Positions 25,787-35,102 of a DNA stretch of 64,000 nucleotides are shown piece by piece. This DNA is from Albirhodobacter sp042466415 (GTDB taxonomy: Bacteria; Pseudomonadota; Alphaproteobacteria; Rhodobacterales; Rhodobacteraceae). Position 1 is the first letter of the stretch, and each line of letters begins with the position of its first letter. The position numbers and the translations under genes were made by a program. The stretch is taken from contig NZ_JAXHCH010000002.1 in NCBI RefSeq assembly GCF_042466415.1, positions 1 through 64,000 on the forward strand, in the 5' to 3' direction. A model generated the notes under the pieces. That model was not told the DNA's origin. It made no database searches and saw nothing but the letters and a program-made list of their open reading frames with translations.

Positions 25787-28621
25787 ATGTTCACCCCCAC
25801 GACATATAACACCTATGATTTCGCCAATCGCCGGCATATCGGGCCAAGCCCGTCGGAGATGGAGGAGATGTTAAAATCGGTGGGGGTGCGTGACCTCGAC
25901 CAGCTCATCGATGAGACGGTTCCCGCGTCGATCCGTCAGGCGGAGGCGCTGACATGGGCGCCGCTGTCGGAATACCGGCTGTTGGAAAAGATGCGGGCGG
26001 TTGCCGCCAAAAACCGCGTGATGACCTCGCTGATCGGGCAGGGGTATTACGGTACGGTGACGCCGCCCGCGATCCAGCGCAACATTCTGGAAAATCCGGC
26101 TTGGTATACGGCCTACACGCCCTACCAGCCTGAAATCGCGCAGGGTCGGCTCGAGGCGTTGCTGAATTACCAAACAATGGTCGCGGATCTGACGGGGCTC
26201 CCCGTTGCCAATGCGTCGTTGCTTGATGAGGCGACGGCGGCTGCTGAGGCGATGGCCATGGCAGAGCGCGGTGCGAAATCAAAAGCGCGGGCATTCTTTG
26301 TCGACGAGGCCTGCCACCCCCAGACAGTGGATGTGATCCGTACGCGTGCGATCCCGCTGGGCATTGAGATCATTTCGGGGCCGATCGAGGCGCTCAAAGC
26401 CGATGAAGTCTTTGGCGCGATTTTCCAGTATCCCGGCACGCACGGTCATGTCCGCGATCTTACGGCGCACTGCGAGGCCTTGCACGCCGCAAAGGCCATT
26501 GCGGTTGTCGCGACCGATTTGCTCGCTTTGTGTCTTCTGAAAGAACCGGGCGCGATGGGGGCCGATATCGCGGTCGGCTCGTCACAGCGTTTTGGTGTGC
26601 CGATGGGGTATGGCGGGCCACATGCTGCGTTCATGTCCTGTTCGGACGGGCTCAAACGGTCGATGCCGGGGCGGATTGTCGGCGTGTCGATCGATGCGAA
26701 GGGCAACAAGGCATACCGCCTCAGCTTGCAAACGCGCGAGCAACATATCCGCCGCGAAAAGGCGACCTCCAACGTTTGCACGGCGCAGGCGTTGTTGGCG
26801 GTAATGGCATCGTTCTTTGCGGTATTCCACGGGCCGACGGGCCTGCGGGCGATTGCGGAAATGGTCCATCTGAACACCGTGCGAGTGCGCGATGCGTTGA
26901 TTGCGGCCGGGGCGGATGTCGAGCCTGCGGCGTTCTTTGATACGCTCACGGTGCGGGTCGGTGTCGGGCAGCAAGGTATCATGGCGGCGGCGCGTCATCG
27001 GGGGCTAAACCTTCGCCGTGTTGGCAATGACCGCGTGGGGATTTCATGCGACGAGCTGACGGATGAGGGGATCATCACGCGCTTGTTGGATGCCTTCGGG
27101 ATCACGGACGCCGCGCCGGAGCCAACAGCGCTGGGCTTCCCCGAGGAGATGTTGCGACACAGTGACTATCTGACTCACCCTGTGTTCCACATGAACCGCG
27201 CGGAGTCGGAGATGATGCGCTACATGCGGCGCTTGTCGGATCGTGATCTGGCGCTGGATCGTGCGATGATCCCGCTCGGGTCGTGCACGATGAAGCTGAA
27301 CGCGGCCGCCGAAATGATGCCGATCACATGGCCTGAATTCGGCTCCCTGCATCCGTTTGCGCCCGCCAATCAAGCGGAGGGCTATCACGAGGCCATCGCG
27401 GATTTGAGCGAGAAGCTCTGTGAAATCACCGGTTATGAGGCGTTCTCGATGCAGCCCAATTCCGGCGCGCAAGGTGAATACGCGGGGCTTTTGACAATCT
27501 CGGCCTATCACCGCGCGCGCGGCGAGGAAAACCGGAAGATCTGCCTGATCCCGACCTCCGCGCATGGCACGAACCCCGCCTCCGCCCAGATGGCAGGTAT
27601 GCAGGTTGTCGTTGTGAAATCCGCACCGAACGGCGATGTCGATTTGGAGGATTTCAAGGCGAAGGCAGAAGCGGCAGGCGACAATCTGGCCGCATGCATG
27701 ATCACCTATCCGTCGACGCACGGGGTGTTTGAAGAAACTGTCCGTGAAATTTGCGACATTACCCATGCGCATGGGGGGCAGGTGTATCTGGACGGTGCGA
27801 ATATGAACGCGCTCGTGGGTTTGGTGAAGCCCGGTGAAATTGGATCGGACGTCAGCCACCTCAACTTGCACAAAACCTTTGCGATTCCGCATGGCGGCGG
27901 CGGCCCGGGCATGGGGCCAATCGGCGTGAAGGCGCATCTGGCCCCCTATCTTCCGGGCCATCCCGAAGCGGCGGATATGATGGCAGAAGGGGCGGTATCG
28001 GCGGCGCCTTATGGATCGGCGTCGATTTTGCTGATCTCATGGGCTTATTGCTTGATGATGGGTGGCGAAGGCCTCACGCAGGCAACGCGCGTTGCAATCT
28101 TGAACGCCAACTATATCGCGGCGCGCCTCAAGGCCGATTATCCGATCCTGTTTATGGGAAATCGCGGTCGCGTCGCGCATGAATGTATCCTTGATACCCG
28201 CCCGTTTGCGGAGGTCGGTGTGAGTGTTGACGATATCGCCAAGCGCTTGATCGACAACGGCTTCCACGCCCCGACGATGTCGTGGCCGGTCTCGGGCACG
28301 CTGATGGTGGAGCCAACGGAATCGGAAACGAAAGCCGAGATTGACCGCTTCATCACTGCGATGCTTGCAATCCGCGAGGAAATTCGTGCGGTGGAGCGCG
28401 AGGAGATCAGCGCGGAGGATAGCCCGCTCAGGCGCGCGCCGCACACGGTCGAGGATCTCGTTGCGGATTGGGATCGTCCCTATACCCGCGAGCAAGGGTG
28501 TTTCCCGGCAGGGGCCTTCCGCGTTGATAAATACTGGCCGCCGGTTGGTCGCGTCGATAACGTTTACGGCGATCGCAACCTGATTTGCACCTGCCCGCCG
28601 GTGGAGAGCTACGCCGAATAA
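25787..28621 (+). CDS. gcvP: Glycine dehydrogenase (decarboxylating), P protein
   Basis: GcvP (944 residues) is the PLP enzyme that decarboxylates glycine and loads the aminomethyl group on GcvH. It is the fused form with both homologous halves. The catalytic PLP lysine is in HLNLHKTFAIPHGGGGPG at about residue 695. Other signatures are MIPLGSCTMKLNAAAEM and AHGTNPASAQMAGM. It starts 5 bases after the gcvH stop with GGATAAGAG acting as binding site. Confidence 0.98.
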   Translation: MFTPTTYNTYDFANRRHIGPSPSEMEEMLKSVGVRDLDQLIDETVPASIRQAEALTWAPLSEYRLLEKMRAVAAKNRVMTSLIGQGYYGTVTPPAIQRNILENPAWYTAYTPYQPEIAQGRLEALLNYQTMVADLTGLPVANASLLDEATAAAEAMAMAERGAKSKARAFFVDEACHPQTVDVIRTRAIPLGIEIISGPIEALKADEVFGAIFQYPGTHGHVRDLTAHCEALHAAKAIAVVATDLLALCLLKEPGAMGADIAVGSSQRFGVPMGYGGPHAAFMSCSDGLKRSMPGRIVGVSIDAKGNKAYRLSLQTREQHIRREKATSNVCTAQALLAVMASFFAVFHGPTGLRAIAEMVHLNTVRVRDALIAAGADVEPAAFFDTLTVRVGVGQQGIMAAARHRGLNLRRVGNDRVGISCDELTDEGIITRLLDAFGITDAAPEPTALGFPEEMLRHSDYLTHPVFHMNRAESEMMRYMRRLSDRDLALDRAMIPLGSCTMKLNAAAEMMPITWPEFGSLHPFAPANQAEGYHEAIADLSEKLCEITGYEAFSMQPNSGAQGEYAGLLTISAYHRARGEENRKICLIPTSAHGTNPASAQMAGMQVVVVKSAPNGDVDLEDFKAKAEAAGDNLAACMITYPSTHGVFEETVREICDITHAHGGQVYLDGANMNALVGLVKPGEIGSDVSHLNLHKTFAIPHGGGGPGMGPIGVKAHLAPYLPGHPEAADMMAEGAVSAAPYGSASILLISWAYCLMMGGEGLTQATRVAILNANYIAARLKADYPILFMGNRGRVAHECILDTRPFAEVGVSVDDIAKRLIDNGFHAPTMSWPVSGTLMVEPTESETKAEIDRFITAMLAIREEIRAVEREEISAEDSPLRRAPHTVEDLVADWDRPYTREQGCFPAGAFRVDKYWPPVGRVDNVYGDRNLICTCPPVESYAE

Positions 28622-28642
28622 CCCGCGCAGGGTCTGATCCGT

Positions 28643-28675
28643 CCCGCCGGAGGTGTGCAACGCCCCTCCGGCGGG
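28643..28675 (+). terminator. Hairpin after gcvP
   Basis: A perfect 11-base-pair stem (CCCGCCGGAGG, 28643-28653, with 28665-28675) and an 11-base loop lie 21 bases past the gcvP stop. No T-tract follows, so it may be a weak or Rho-assisted terminator. Confidence 0.6.
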
Positions 28676-28753
28676 CGTCATTGGCCCGTCGACGGGTTGA
28701 AGATCGACGCCCCGCGACCGATATAGGATCAGGTTGATGACGGAGGGCGCGGA

Positions 28754-29197
28754 ATGGCCGAGGCTAAGAAATTGATTTGTCTGGAATGCGGTCAGGCAAA
28801 CCGCGTGCCCGCGGACAAGCTTTCGGAAAAACCCAAATGCGGAATTTGCGGAGCGGGTTTGATCACTGGTAAAGTCGCGGTGATCGATGCGCAAACGCTG
28901 GGTAAGGCCGCGAAGGGCGATGATGTGCCGTTGCTGGTGGATTTCTGGGCGCCGTGGTGCGGACCTTGCCGCCAGATGGCGCCGCAATTCGAACAAGCTG
29001 CGCGTCAGTTCGGGGCGGATGTTCGACTGGCGAAGATCGATACGCAAGCCCATCCGAAAGTCGCGCAGACCTATCGCGTTCAGGGAATACCTGCGTTCGT
29101 GTTATTCGTGAAAGGCCGTGAAATTGCGCGCTTCGCAGGGGTTCGCCCCGCGGCGCAATTGCTGGCCGAAGTGCGGGCAAAGTTGCCCCGAACGTGA
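28754..29197 (+). CDS. trxC: Thioredoxin 2 (zinc-finger thioredoxin)
   Basis: The 147-residue TrxC has an N-terminal zinc knuckle with Cys9, Cys12, Cys29 and Cys32 (LICLECGQ and PKCGICG). A thioredoxin domain follows with the active site WAPWCGPCRQM (Cys69 and Cys72) and the cis-Pro in GIPAFVLF. It reduces disulfides in the cytoplasm and is often induced by oxidative stress. GGAGG lies eight bases before the ATG. It is a single gene. Confidence 0.95.
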   Translation: MAEAKKLICLECGQANRVPADKLSEKPKCGICGAGLITGKVAVIDAQTLGKAAKGDDVPLLVDFWAPWCGPCRQMAPQFEQAARQFGADVRLAKIDTQAHPKVAQTYRVQGIPAFVLFVKGREIARFAGVRPAAQLLAEVRAKLPRT

Positions 29198-29401
29198 TCC
29201 TGTCGCGCTAAATCACCGATTTTGACCAAGTTGTCCCCAGTTTTCTGCGCGCGGGCGAGGCCAGCGCTGCGGAAATACCTTTACACAATGACTCATTGCA
29301 GACACCATATGTGGTGAGGGTAGAGGGCAAGTTCCCCGATCCTTGTGTGGATAACAATCTTTAGCGTCCTAGCGAAGGGGCGCGACAAGGAGGGGTAAGC
29401 G

Positions 29402-29905
29402 ATGGCATTTCACGACGGTAGCCTCCATACGGATGCGCTTCATCCCATTGATGTGGTTGAACATCTTGCCGCTGTCCACGCATGGGATTTTGATCGCGTT
29501 ACCGAAGATCAGATTTCGATGGTCGTCGAGGGGCAATGGCGCAGCTATTCGATCACGCTCGCTTGGGGGGCTCAGGATGAGACGCTCCGCCTGATCTCGA
29601 CCTTCGAGATGGATCCTCCTGCCGATCGGTTGCCTGCGCTCTATGATGTGATGAACCGCGCCAATGATGAGGTCTGGACGGGAGCTTTCACCTATTGGGC
29701 GGATCAGAAATTGATGGTGTGGCGCTATGGGTTGGTCTTGACGGGCGCGGAGTTCGCGACACCGGAACAAGTGGACCGCATGATCGGCGCCGCAGTCTCC
29801 GCGTCAGAGCGATTTTATCCTGCATTCCAGTTGACGACATGGGGTGGCGATACCCCCGAAGCGGCGATCAAAGTCGCCATTGCAGAGGCTTTCGGCCGCG
29901 CCTAG
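29402..29905 (+). CDS. YbjN domain-containing protein
   Basis: The 167-residue soluble protein matches the YbjN family: an alpha/beta fold related to type III secretion chaperones, with ISMVVEGQWRSYSITLAW, LRLISTFEMDPPADRLPALYDVMNRAND and the C-terminal YPAFQLTTWGGDTPEAAI. YbjN in enterics affects stress tolerance and motility through an unknown mechanism. A near-perfect AGGAGGGG lies eight bases before the ATG, suggesting efficient translation. It lies 28 bases before proC, probably cotranscribed. Confidence 0.82.
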   Translation: MAFHDGSLHTDALHPIDVVEHLAAVHAWDFDRVTEDQISMVVEGQWRSYSITLAWGAQDETLRLISTFEMDPPADRLPALYDVMNRANDEVWTGAFTYWADQKLMVWRYGLVLTGAEFATPEQVDRMIGAAVSASERFYPAFQLTTWGGDTPEAAIKVAIAEAFGRA

Positions 29906-29933
29906 TCTTGTCCCCAAATCAATGGGGGACCTT

Positions 29934-30746
29934 ATGAATTTCAACCATATTCCACAGCGTGGTCTCGTTCTTTTGGGGTGCGGCAAGATGGGGTCTGCGA
30001 TGCTTGCGGGCTGGCTCAAAGGGGGTCTTCCGGCTGCGTCGGTCTATGTCATTGAACCGCATCCGTCCGATTGGTTGCGCGAGACCGGCGTGCATCTGAA
30101 TGCCGATCTTCCCGAAGCGCCTGCCGTTGTGCTGATCGCGGTGAAGCCGCAGATGATGGGCGAGGCGCTGCCGGTGCTCGCGGCGATGGGTGGAGGTTCG
30201 ACGTTATTTGTGACTGTCGCTGCGGGCACCACACTCACGGCCTATGCGCGGGTTCTGGGGGACGAGACGCCGATCGTGCGCGCGATGCCCAATACGCCTG
30301 CGGCAATCGGGCGGGGGATCACGGCGATCATCGGCAATGCCGCGGCGGGTCCGGCGGATCTGGATCTCGCGGAGTCGCTTTTATTGGCCGTCGGGCAGGT
30401 TGCGCGGCTGGATGACGAGGCGCAGATGGATGCCGTGACGGCGGTGTCTGGGTCTGGGCCGGCCTATGTGTTCCATTTGATCGAAGCGCTGGCGAAGGCC
30501 GGCGAGGCGGAGGGCCTGCCCGCCGATCTCGCGATGCGGTTGGCCAAGGCGACGGTCGGGGGTGCGGGGCAATTGGCCGAGGACGCAACCGACACGCCAG
30601 AGCAGTTGCGCATCAATGTAACCTCGCCCGGGGGCACAACGGCGGCGGCGCTTGAAGTCTTAATGGATGCACAAACCGGGTTTGGTCACCTGTTGGCACA
30701 GGCGGTAAAAGCCGCTGCTGATCGTGGACGGGAGTTGGGCAAGTGA
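29934..30746 (+). CDS. proC: Pyrroline-5-carboxylate reductase
   Basis: ProC (270 residues) reduces pyrroline-5-carboxylate to proline with NAD(P)H. Motifs are VLLGCGKMGSAMLAGW (dinucleotide site), VKPQMMGEAL, RAMPNTPAAIGRGITAI, and the family signature DAVTAVSGSGPAYVFHLIEAL with LRINVTSPGGTTAAALEVL. The ATG at 29934 has GGGGGA upstream; an in-frame ATG at 29922 is less likely. csaA starts within its last codons (GTGA overlap). Confidence 0.96.
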   Translation: MNFNHIPQRGLVLLGCGKMGSAMLAGWLKGGLPAASVYVIEPHPSDWLRETGVHLNADLPEAPAVVLIAVKPQMMGEALPVLAAMGGGSTLFVTVAAGTTLTAYARVLGDETPIVRAMPNTPAAIGRGITAIIGNAAAGPADLDLAESLLLAVGQVARLDDEAQMDAVTAVSGSGPAYVFHLIEALAKAGEAEGLPADLAMRLAKATVGGAGQLAEDATDTPEQLRINVTSPGGTTAAALEVLMDAQTGFGHLLAQAVKAAADRGRELGK

Positions 30747-31084
30747 TTGATTATGAAGACTTCGCCAAAGTCGACATCCGTGTGGGCAAGATCACCCGTG
30801 CGGAGCCCTTCCCCGAGGCGCGCAAGCCTGCGATTAAACTTTGGGTCGATTTTGGTCCCGAGATCGGAGAGCGTAAAAGCTCGGCGCAGATCACAAAGCA
30901 TTACACGCCCGAGGGGCTGATCGGCCGGCGGGTGCTTGGCGTTGTGAACTTCCCGCCGCGCCAGATCGGGCCTGTGCGTTCGGAGGTGCTGATCCTCGGT
31001 GTGCCCGATGCGGAGGGCGAAGTGGTCTTGCTTGGCCCTGATTCTGCGGTGGAGGGTGTGCCGCTGGGCGCGCGGATGTTCTGA
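30743..31084 (+). CDS. csaA: tRNA-binding domain protein CsaA
   Basis: The 113-residue protein has the OB-fold tRNA-binding domain of CsaA and the MetRS C-terminus (DFAKVDIRVGKITRAEPFPEA, SSAQITKHYTPEGLIGRRVLGVVNFPPRQIG). In Bacillus, CsaA acts as a homodimeric secretion-linked chaperone. Translation begins at GTG 30743, overlapping the proC stop by four bases (GTGA), so its expression is coupled to proC. Confidence 0.92.
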   Translation: MIDYEDFAKVDIRVGKITRAEPFPEARKPAIKLWVDFGPEIGERKSSAQITKHYTPEGLIGRRVLGVVNFPPRQIGPVRSEVLILGVPDAEGEVVLLGPDSAVEGVPLGARMF

Positions 31085-31224
31085 TTCTCCGGGTGGTCAA
31101 ATAATGATCGAAGTGTTTAATACTTAAGCAGACAATCCTTGCGCACGCGCCGCCTCCAATTCCCCGCGTCCCCGATCTTGCACAGGGCGGGTGGGCGGAT
31201 TTTAGTAGGCGCGAAGGAGCTATC

Positions 31225-32058
31225 ATGCTGGACCGTCACCCCTTTTCGAACCCTGCATCGCGAATGCAGCGCGCGCGCGGAGAGGCGTTTGTCGGCTTGG
31301 TCTCTGACGCGGGGCGCATGCGGCTCACCGATCTGCGTCAGGCGGGGTCTGCGAAGGCGATGCTGCCGCGCGTCGGCACGCTGCCCGAGGTTGTTTTTCT
31401 GAACACGTCGGGCGGTTTGACGGGGGGCGACGAGATGTCATTCGCGCTGCACCTTGGTGCGGGCGGGCGGGCGGTTGCGACCACGCAAACGGCGGAACGA
31501 GCCTATCGCGCCTCCGAAGGGGCGCCGCCCGCGATTATGAATGTGCATCACAAAGTAGGCGCGGGGGCTTGGCTCGATTGGTTGCCGCAAGAGACGATCC
31601 TTTACGAGGCAAGCTCCCTCGCGCGCCACACGATCATTGATCTGGAGGAGGGCGCAGGGTGCATGTTGGTGGAGACTGTCGTCCTTGGCCGCGCGGCGAT
31701 GGGCGAGACATTGGAAACTCTGACCTTCTCCGATCGCCGGGAGGTGCGCCGCAAAGGCAAACCGGTTTTGATTGAGCCACTGCATCTCGACACCGCGCGT
31801 TTGATGCGCAAAACGCCCGCGATGATCCCCGCGCGGGCTTTCGCGACCTTGGCGATTGTCGGGCAGGGGGCGGAAGATGCTGCGGATAGGGCGCGCTCGG
31901 CGCTCACGGTTGAGGGCGTAACGGCGGCCGTCAGCGGTTTCGACGGGAAGTGTATTGTTCGGATGATGGCTGCGGATGGCTGGCCATTACGGCGGCAAAT
32001 CCTCGCATTGATGGGCGTTTTGCGCCGCGATCCAATGCCGCGCGTCTGGCAAATCTGA
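31225..32058 (+). CDS. ureD: Urease accessory protein UreD (UreH)
   Basis: UreD (277 residues) is a scaffold of the nickel-urease maturation complex, binding apo-urease together with UreF and UreG. Family motifs are LNTSGGLTGGDEM, TTQTAERAYRA, WLPQETILYEAS and ALMGVLRRDPMPRVWQI. GGAG lies six bases before the ATG. It is the first gene of the urease cluster and is followed 11 bases later by ureA. Confidence 0.94.
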   Translation: MLDRHPFSNPASRMQRARGEAFVGLVSDAGRMRLTDLRQAGSAKAMLPRVGTLPEVVFLNTSGGLTGGDEMSFALHLGAGGRAVATTQTAERAYRASEGAPPAIMNVHHKVGAGAWLDWLPQETILYEASSLARHTIIDLEEGAGCMLVETVVLGRAAMGETLETLTFSDRREVRRKGKPVLIEPLHLDTARLMRKTPAMIPARAFATLAIVGQGAEDAADRARSALTVEGVTAAVSGFDGKCIVRMMAADGWPLRRQILALMGVLRRDPMPRVWQI

Positions 32059-32069
32059 AAGGGAGACGA

Positions 32070-32372
32070 ATGAACCTAACTCCGCGTGAGAAAGACAAGA
32101 TGATGATTTCGCTCGCCGCGATTGTGGCGCGCGGGCGGCGTGAGCGGGGGGTGTTACTCAATCACCCCGAGGCAATCGCGCTGATCTCTGACTTTGTCAT
32201 CGAAGGCGCCCGCGAGGGGCGTAGCGTGGCCGATCTGATGGAGGCCGGGGCGCATGTCGTGGCAGCGTCTGATTGCATGGAGGGGATCGCATCGATGATC
32301 CCGTCGATTCAGGTTGAAGCCACATTCAAGGACGGCACCAAGCTGGTGACCGTTCATCATCCGATCCGATAA
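32070..32372 (+). CDS. ureA: Urease subunit gamma
   Basis: The 100-residue smallest urease subunit is of the usual length. It opens with NLTPREKDKMMISLAAIVAR and contains LNHPEAIALISDFVIEGAREG and VTVHHPI at the C-terminus. The ATG at 32070 follows GGGAGACGA. The alpha, beta and gamma subunits are separate genes here, as in most bacteria. Confidence 0.97.
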   Translation: MNLTPREKDKMMISLAAIVARGRRERGVLLNHPEAIALISDFVIEGAREGRSVADLMEAGAHVVAASDCMEGIASMIPSIQVEATFKDGTKLVTVHHPIR

Positions 32373-32384
32373 CGGGAGAGACGT

Positions 32385-32636
32385 ATGAAAGCCTTTATCT
32401 TTAGTGCGGCAACTGCGGCGCCTGCAGCGGCCTTCGCCCATGCCGATCATTCGCATCAGCCTTTGACGATGTGGCACGCGCTGACGCAGCCTGATCACGC
32501 GGCGATGATTGCGGTCGGCTTGCTGGCATTGGGGGCGGTGATTTTCAAATCCCGCCAGTCGCGCCGTGACGCCGCACGAAGCCAGAGCCGCGACAAGCTT
32601 AGTCATGGGGCGGTCAGCTGCGGGCCCGTAAAATGA
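32385..32636 (+). CDS. Small membrane protein embedded in urease operon
   Basis: The 83-residue product starts with a hydrophobic signal-like stretch (MKAFIFSAATAAPAAAFA). A His-rich segment (HADHSHQP ... QPDHAAM) follows, then one clear membrane helix (AMIAVGLLALGAVIF) and a basic tail. It lies 12 bases after ureA and its stop overlaps the ureB start (ATGA), so it is translated with the operon. The histidines hint at metal handling (nickel), loosely recalling HupE/UreJ proteins, but it is far too short for that family and the function is unknown. Confidence 0.75.
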   Translation: MKAFIFSAATAAPAAAFAHADHSHQPLTMWHALTQPDHAAMIAVGLLALGAVIFKSRQSRRDAARSQSRDKLSHGAVSCGPVK

Positions 32637-32971
32637 GCGCGGGTGTCGCGGCCTCCTCAACGGGCATGGTTCCTGGTGAGGTTTTCCCCGTGGAGGGGGA
32701 GATCGAGTTGAATGCCGGCGCCGAGGTCACGGTGTTGGAAGTCGCCAATACCGGTGATCGCCCTGTGCAAGTCGGCTCGCATTACCATTTCGCGGAGACC
32801 AATGGCGGACTTTCATTCGATCGCGAAGCCGCGCGCGGCAAGCGTTTGGACATCGCCGCAGGGACTGCCGTAAGATTCGAGCCCGGGCAAACTCGTGAAG
32901 TGCGTTTGATCCCTTTATCTGGTAAACGGGAAGTCTACGGATTTAATCAAGCGGTGATGGGGCAACTCTGA
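32633..32971 (+). CDS. ureB: Urease subunit beta
   Basis: The 112-residue beta subunit has the family core VPGEVFPVEGEIELNAGAEV, RPVQVGSHYHFAETN and AGTAVRFEPGQTREVRLIP. Translation from 32633 adds 11 residues before the usual M(V/I)PGE start. The second ATG at 32666 is equally possible, but the ATGA overlap favours 32633. Confidence 0.95.
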   Translation: MSAGVAASSTGMVPGEVFPVEGEIELNAGAEVTVLEVANTGDRPVQVGSHYHFAETNGGLSFDREAARGKRLDIAAGTAVRFEPGQTREVRLIPLSGKREVYGFNQAVMGQL

Positions 32972-32993
32972 TCCGCTCGCGCGAGGTCTAGAG

Positions 32994-33308
32994 ATGAAAC
33001 ATCTGTTTGCCCCTTGGTACTTGGGCGTTGAAATGGTGCAGATGGCGGCCGAGGCGCAAGCCGTGATCGCCATGCGCACCGCTGGAATGATGGGGTTTTG
33101 GGCAACCAAACCCTCTGAAATGGATCGGATGGTGGCCGAAAAGACCACCGCCGCGATGGATTCCATGCAGGCCGCTCAGCGTGCTGCCCTAGCAGGAAAG
33201 TCACCTGCGGACGTCATGCGAGCGGGGTTGAAGCCGATTGGCCGCAAAACGGCCGCGAATGCCAAGAGACTTGGCAATCTTGGGCCCAGCGTGCCCAAGC
33301 CGAAATAG
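32994..33308 (+). CDS. Uncharacterised small protein between ureB and ureC
   Basis: The 104-residue Ala/Met-rich protein is predicted mainly helical (LGVEMVQMAAEAQAVIAMRT, VAEKTTAAMDSMQAAQRAALAG) with a basic C-terminus. The heptad-like Met and Ala pattern recalls phasin-type or antifreeze-annotated small proteins of Rhodobacterales; no function is established. It sits 22 bases after ureB and 36 before ureC, same strand, and so is probably coexpressed with urease. Confidence 0.7.
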   Translation: MKHLFAPWYLGVEMVQMAAEAQAVIAMRTAGMMGFWATKPSEMDRMVAEKTTAAMDSMQAAQRAALAGKSPADVMRAGLKPIGRKTAANAKRLGNLGPSVPKPK

Positions 33309-33344
33309 CAAAGCGGGCAGGCCCCGCACCGACAGGAGTTTGTG

Positions 33345-35051
33345 ATGCCCGCCCTGATTTCCCGCGCGACCTATGCCGATATGTTTGGCCCGACGACCGG
33401 CGACAAGGTTCGTCTGGCCGATACTGATCTGATCATCGAGGTGGAGCGCGATCTGACCACCTACGGCGAGGAGGTCAAATTCGGCGGTGGCAAGGTGATC
33501 CGCGACGGGATGGGCCAGAGCCAGATCACCCGCGCCGGCGGGGCGATGGATACGGTGATTACCAACGCGCTGATCGTCGATCACACGGGGATTTATAAGG
33601 CGGATGTCGGCCTTCGCGACGGGCTGATCCATGCGATTGGCAAAGCGGGCAACCCCGATACACAACCGGGCGTGACCATCATCATCGGCCCCGGCACCGA
33701 GATTATCGCGGGCGAGGGTAAGATTTTGACGGCGGGGGGGATGGACGCGCATATCCATTTCATCTGCCCGCAACAGGTTGAAGACGCGCTATTTTCCGGC
33801 ATCACCACGATGCTCGGCGGCGGCACTGGCCCCGCGCATGGCACATTGGCGACCACCTGCACACCGGGGCCTTGGCATCTGGGGCGGATGATGCAGGCGG
33901 CAGATGCTTTGCCGATGAATCTGGCGTTCGCGGGCAAGGGCAATGCCTCGCTGCCTGCCGCGTTGGAGGAACAGGTGCGGGCGGGCGCGTCTTGTCTCAA
34001 ATTGCACGAAGATTGGGGCACGACACCCGCCGCGATTGATTGCTGCCTTGGTGTGGCCGAGGACATGGATGTGCAGGTGATGATCCACACCGATACGCTG
34101 AACGAGAGCGGATTTGTGGAAAATACCCTTGCGGCGATCAAGGGCCGGACGATCCACGCGTTCCATACCGAAGGCGCGGGCGGCGGTCATGCCCCTGATA
34201 TCATTAAGGTTGTGGCCGAACAAAACGTCATCCCGTCCTCCACCAACCCGACGCGCCCCTATACCCAAAACACCGTGGAAGAGCATCTCGATATGCTCAT
34301 GGTGTGTCACCACCTTGATCGCCGTGTGCCCGAAGATGTGAGCTTCGCCGAGAGCCGGATCCGCAAGGAAACCATTGCGGCGGAGGATATCTTGCACGAT
34401 ATCGGGGCGTTCTCGGTGATTTCGTCCGACAGTCAGGCGATGGGCCGCGTGGGCGAGGTGATCATTCGCACATGGCAAACCGCCGATAAGATGAAGAAAC
34501 AGCGTGGGCGTTTGGCGGGCGAGATTGGCGCCAATGACAATATGCGCGTGCGCCGCTACATCGCGAAATATACGATCAACCCCGCGATCACGCATGGGAT
34601 TTCGCAGCATATCGGCTCGGTCGAGGTGGGAAAACGAGCGGATTTGGTGCTTTGGAATCCTGCCTTCTTCGCTGCGAAGCCCGAGATGGTTTTGATGGGC
34701 GGAATGATCGTTGCTGCGCAGATGGGGGATCCGAACGGATCTATCCCCGCGCAGCCGTTCTACATGCGCCCGATGTTCGGCACGCTCGGCGGGGCGCTGT
34801 CGCGTTCTGCCGTGACATTTGTCTCTCAGGCGGCTCAGGAGGACGGGCTGCGCGATCGATTGGGGCTGGCGAAAGAGACGCTCGCGGTTCGAAACACGCG
34901 CGGTATTGGTAAATCCGACATGATCCACAATTCAGCCACGCCGAAGATTGAAGTACATCCGGAAACTTATGAGGTGCGTGCGGATGGCGAGCTGTTGATC
35001 TGTGAGCCTGCCGAAGAACTGCCTCTTGCTCAGCGATACTTCCTGTATTGA
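33345..35051 (+). CDS. ureC: Urease subunit alpha (catalytic)
   Basis: UreC (568 residues) hydrolyses urea to ammonia and carbamate at a dinuclear nickel site. All ligands are visible: the HxH in MDAHIHFICP, carbamylated Lys219 in CLKLHEDWG, His in VMIHTDTLNES, His in HTEGAGGGHAPD, and Asp in ISSDSQAMGR. The flap His is in MVCHHLDRRVPED. The ATG at 33345 is chosen (GGAG six bases upstream) over the GTG at 33342. It is full length with no breaks. Confidence 0.98.
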   Translation: MPALISRATYADMFGPTTGDKVRLADTDLIIEVERDLTTYGEEVKFGGGKVIRDGMGQSQITRAGGAMDTVITNALIVDHTGIYKADVGLRDGLIHAIGKAGNPDTQPGVTIIIGPGTEIIAGEGKILTAGGMDAHIHFICPQQVEDALFSGITTMLGGGTGPAHGTLATTCTPGPWHLGRMMQAADALPMNLAFAGKGNASLPAALEEQVRAGASCLKLHEDWGTTPAAIDCCLGVAEDMDVQVMIHTDTLNESGFVENTLAAIKGRTIHAFHTEGAGGGHAPDIIKVVAEQNVIPSSTNPTRPYTQNTVEEHLDMLMVCHHLDRRVPEDVSFAESRIRKETIAAEDILHDIGAFSVISSDSQAMGRVGEVIIRTWQTADKMKKQRGRLAGEIGANDNMRVRRYIAKYTINPAITHGISQHIGSVEVGKRADLVLWNPAFFAAKPEMVLMGGMIVAAQMGDPNGSIPAQPFYMRPMFGTLGGALSRSAVTFVSQAAQEDGLRDRLGLAKETLAVRNTRGIGKSDMIHNSATPKIEVHPETYEVRADGELLICEPAEELPLAQRYFLY

Positions 35052-35102
35052 AGGCAGATCGCAGTGACGCCGTATCTCATTCCCTTCCGAGGTCGGGCGC
35101 GC

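Noticed and set aside
29346..29354. Perfect DnaA box (TTATCCACA on the minus strand) in the trxC-ybjN gap, as a possible origin
   Set aside because: Only one clear box is present, with no cluster, no AT-rich unwinding element and no dnaA, dnaN or parAB nearby. It may still be a chance or regulatory site.
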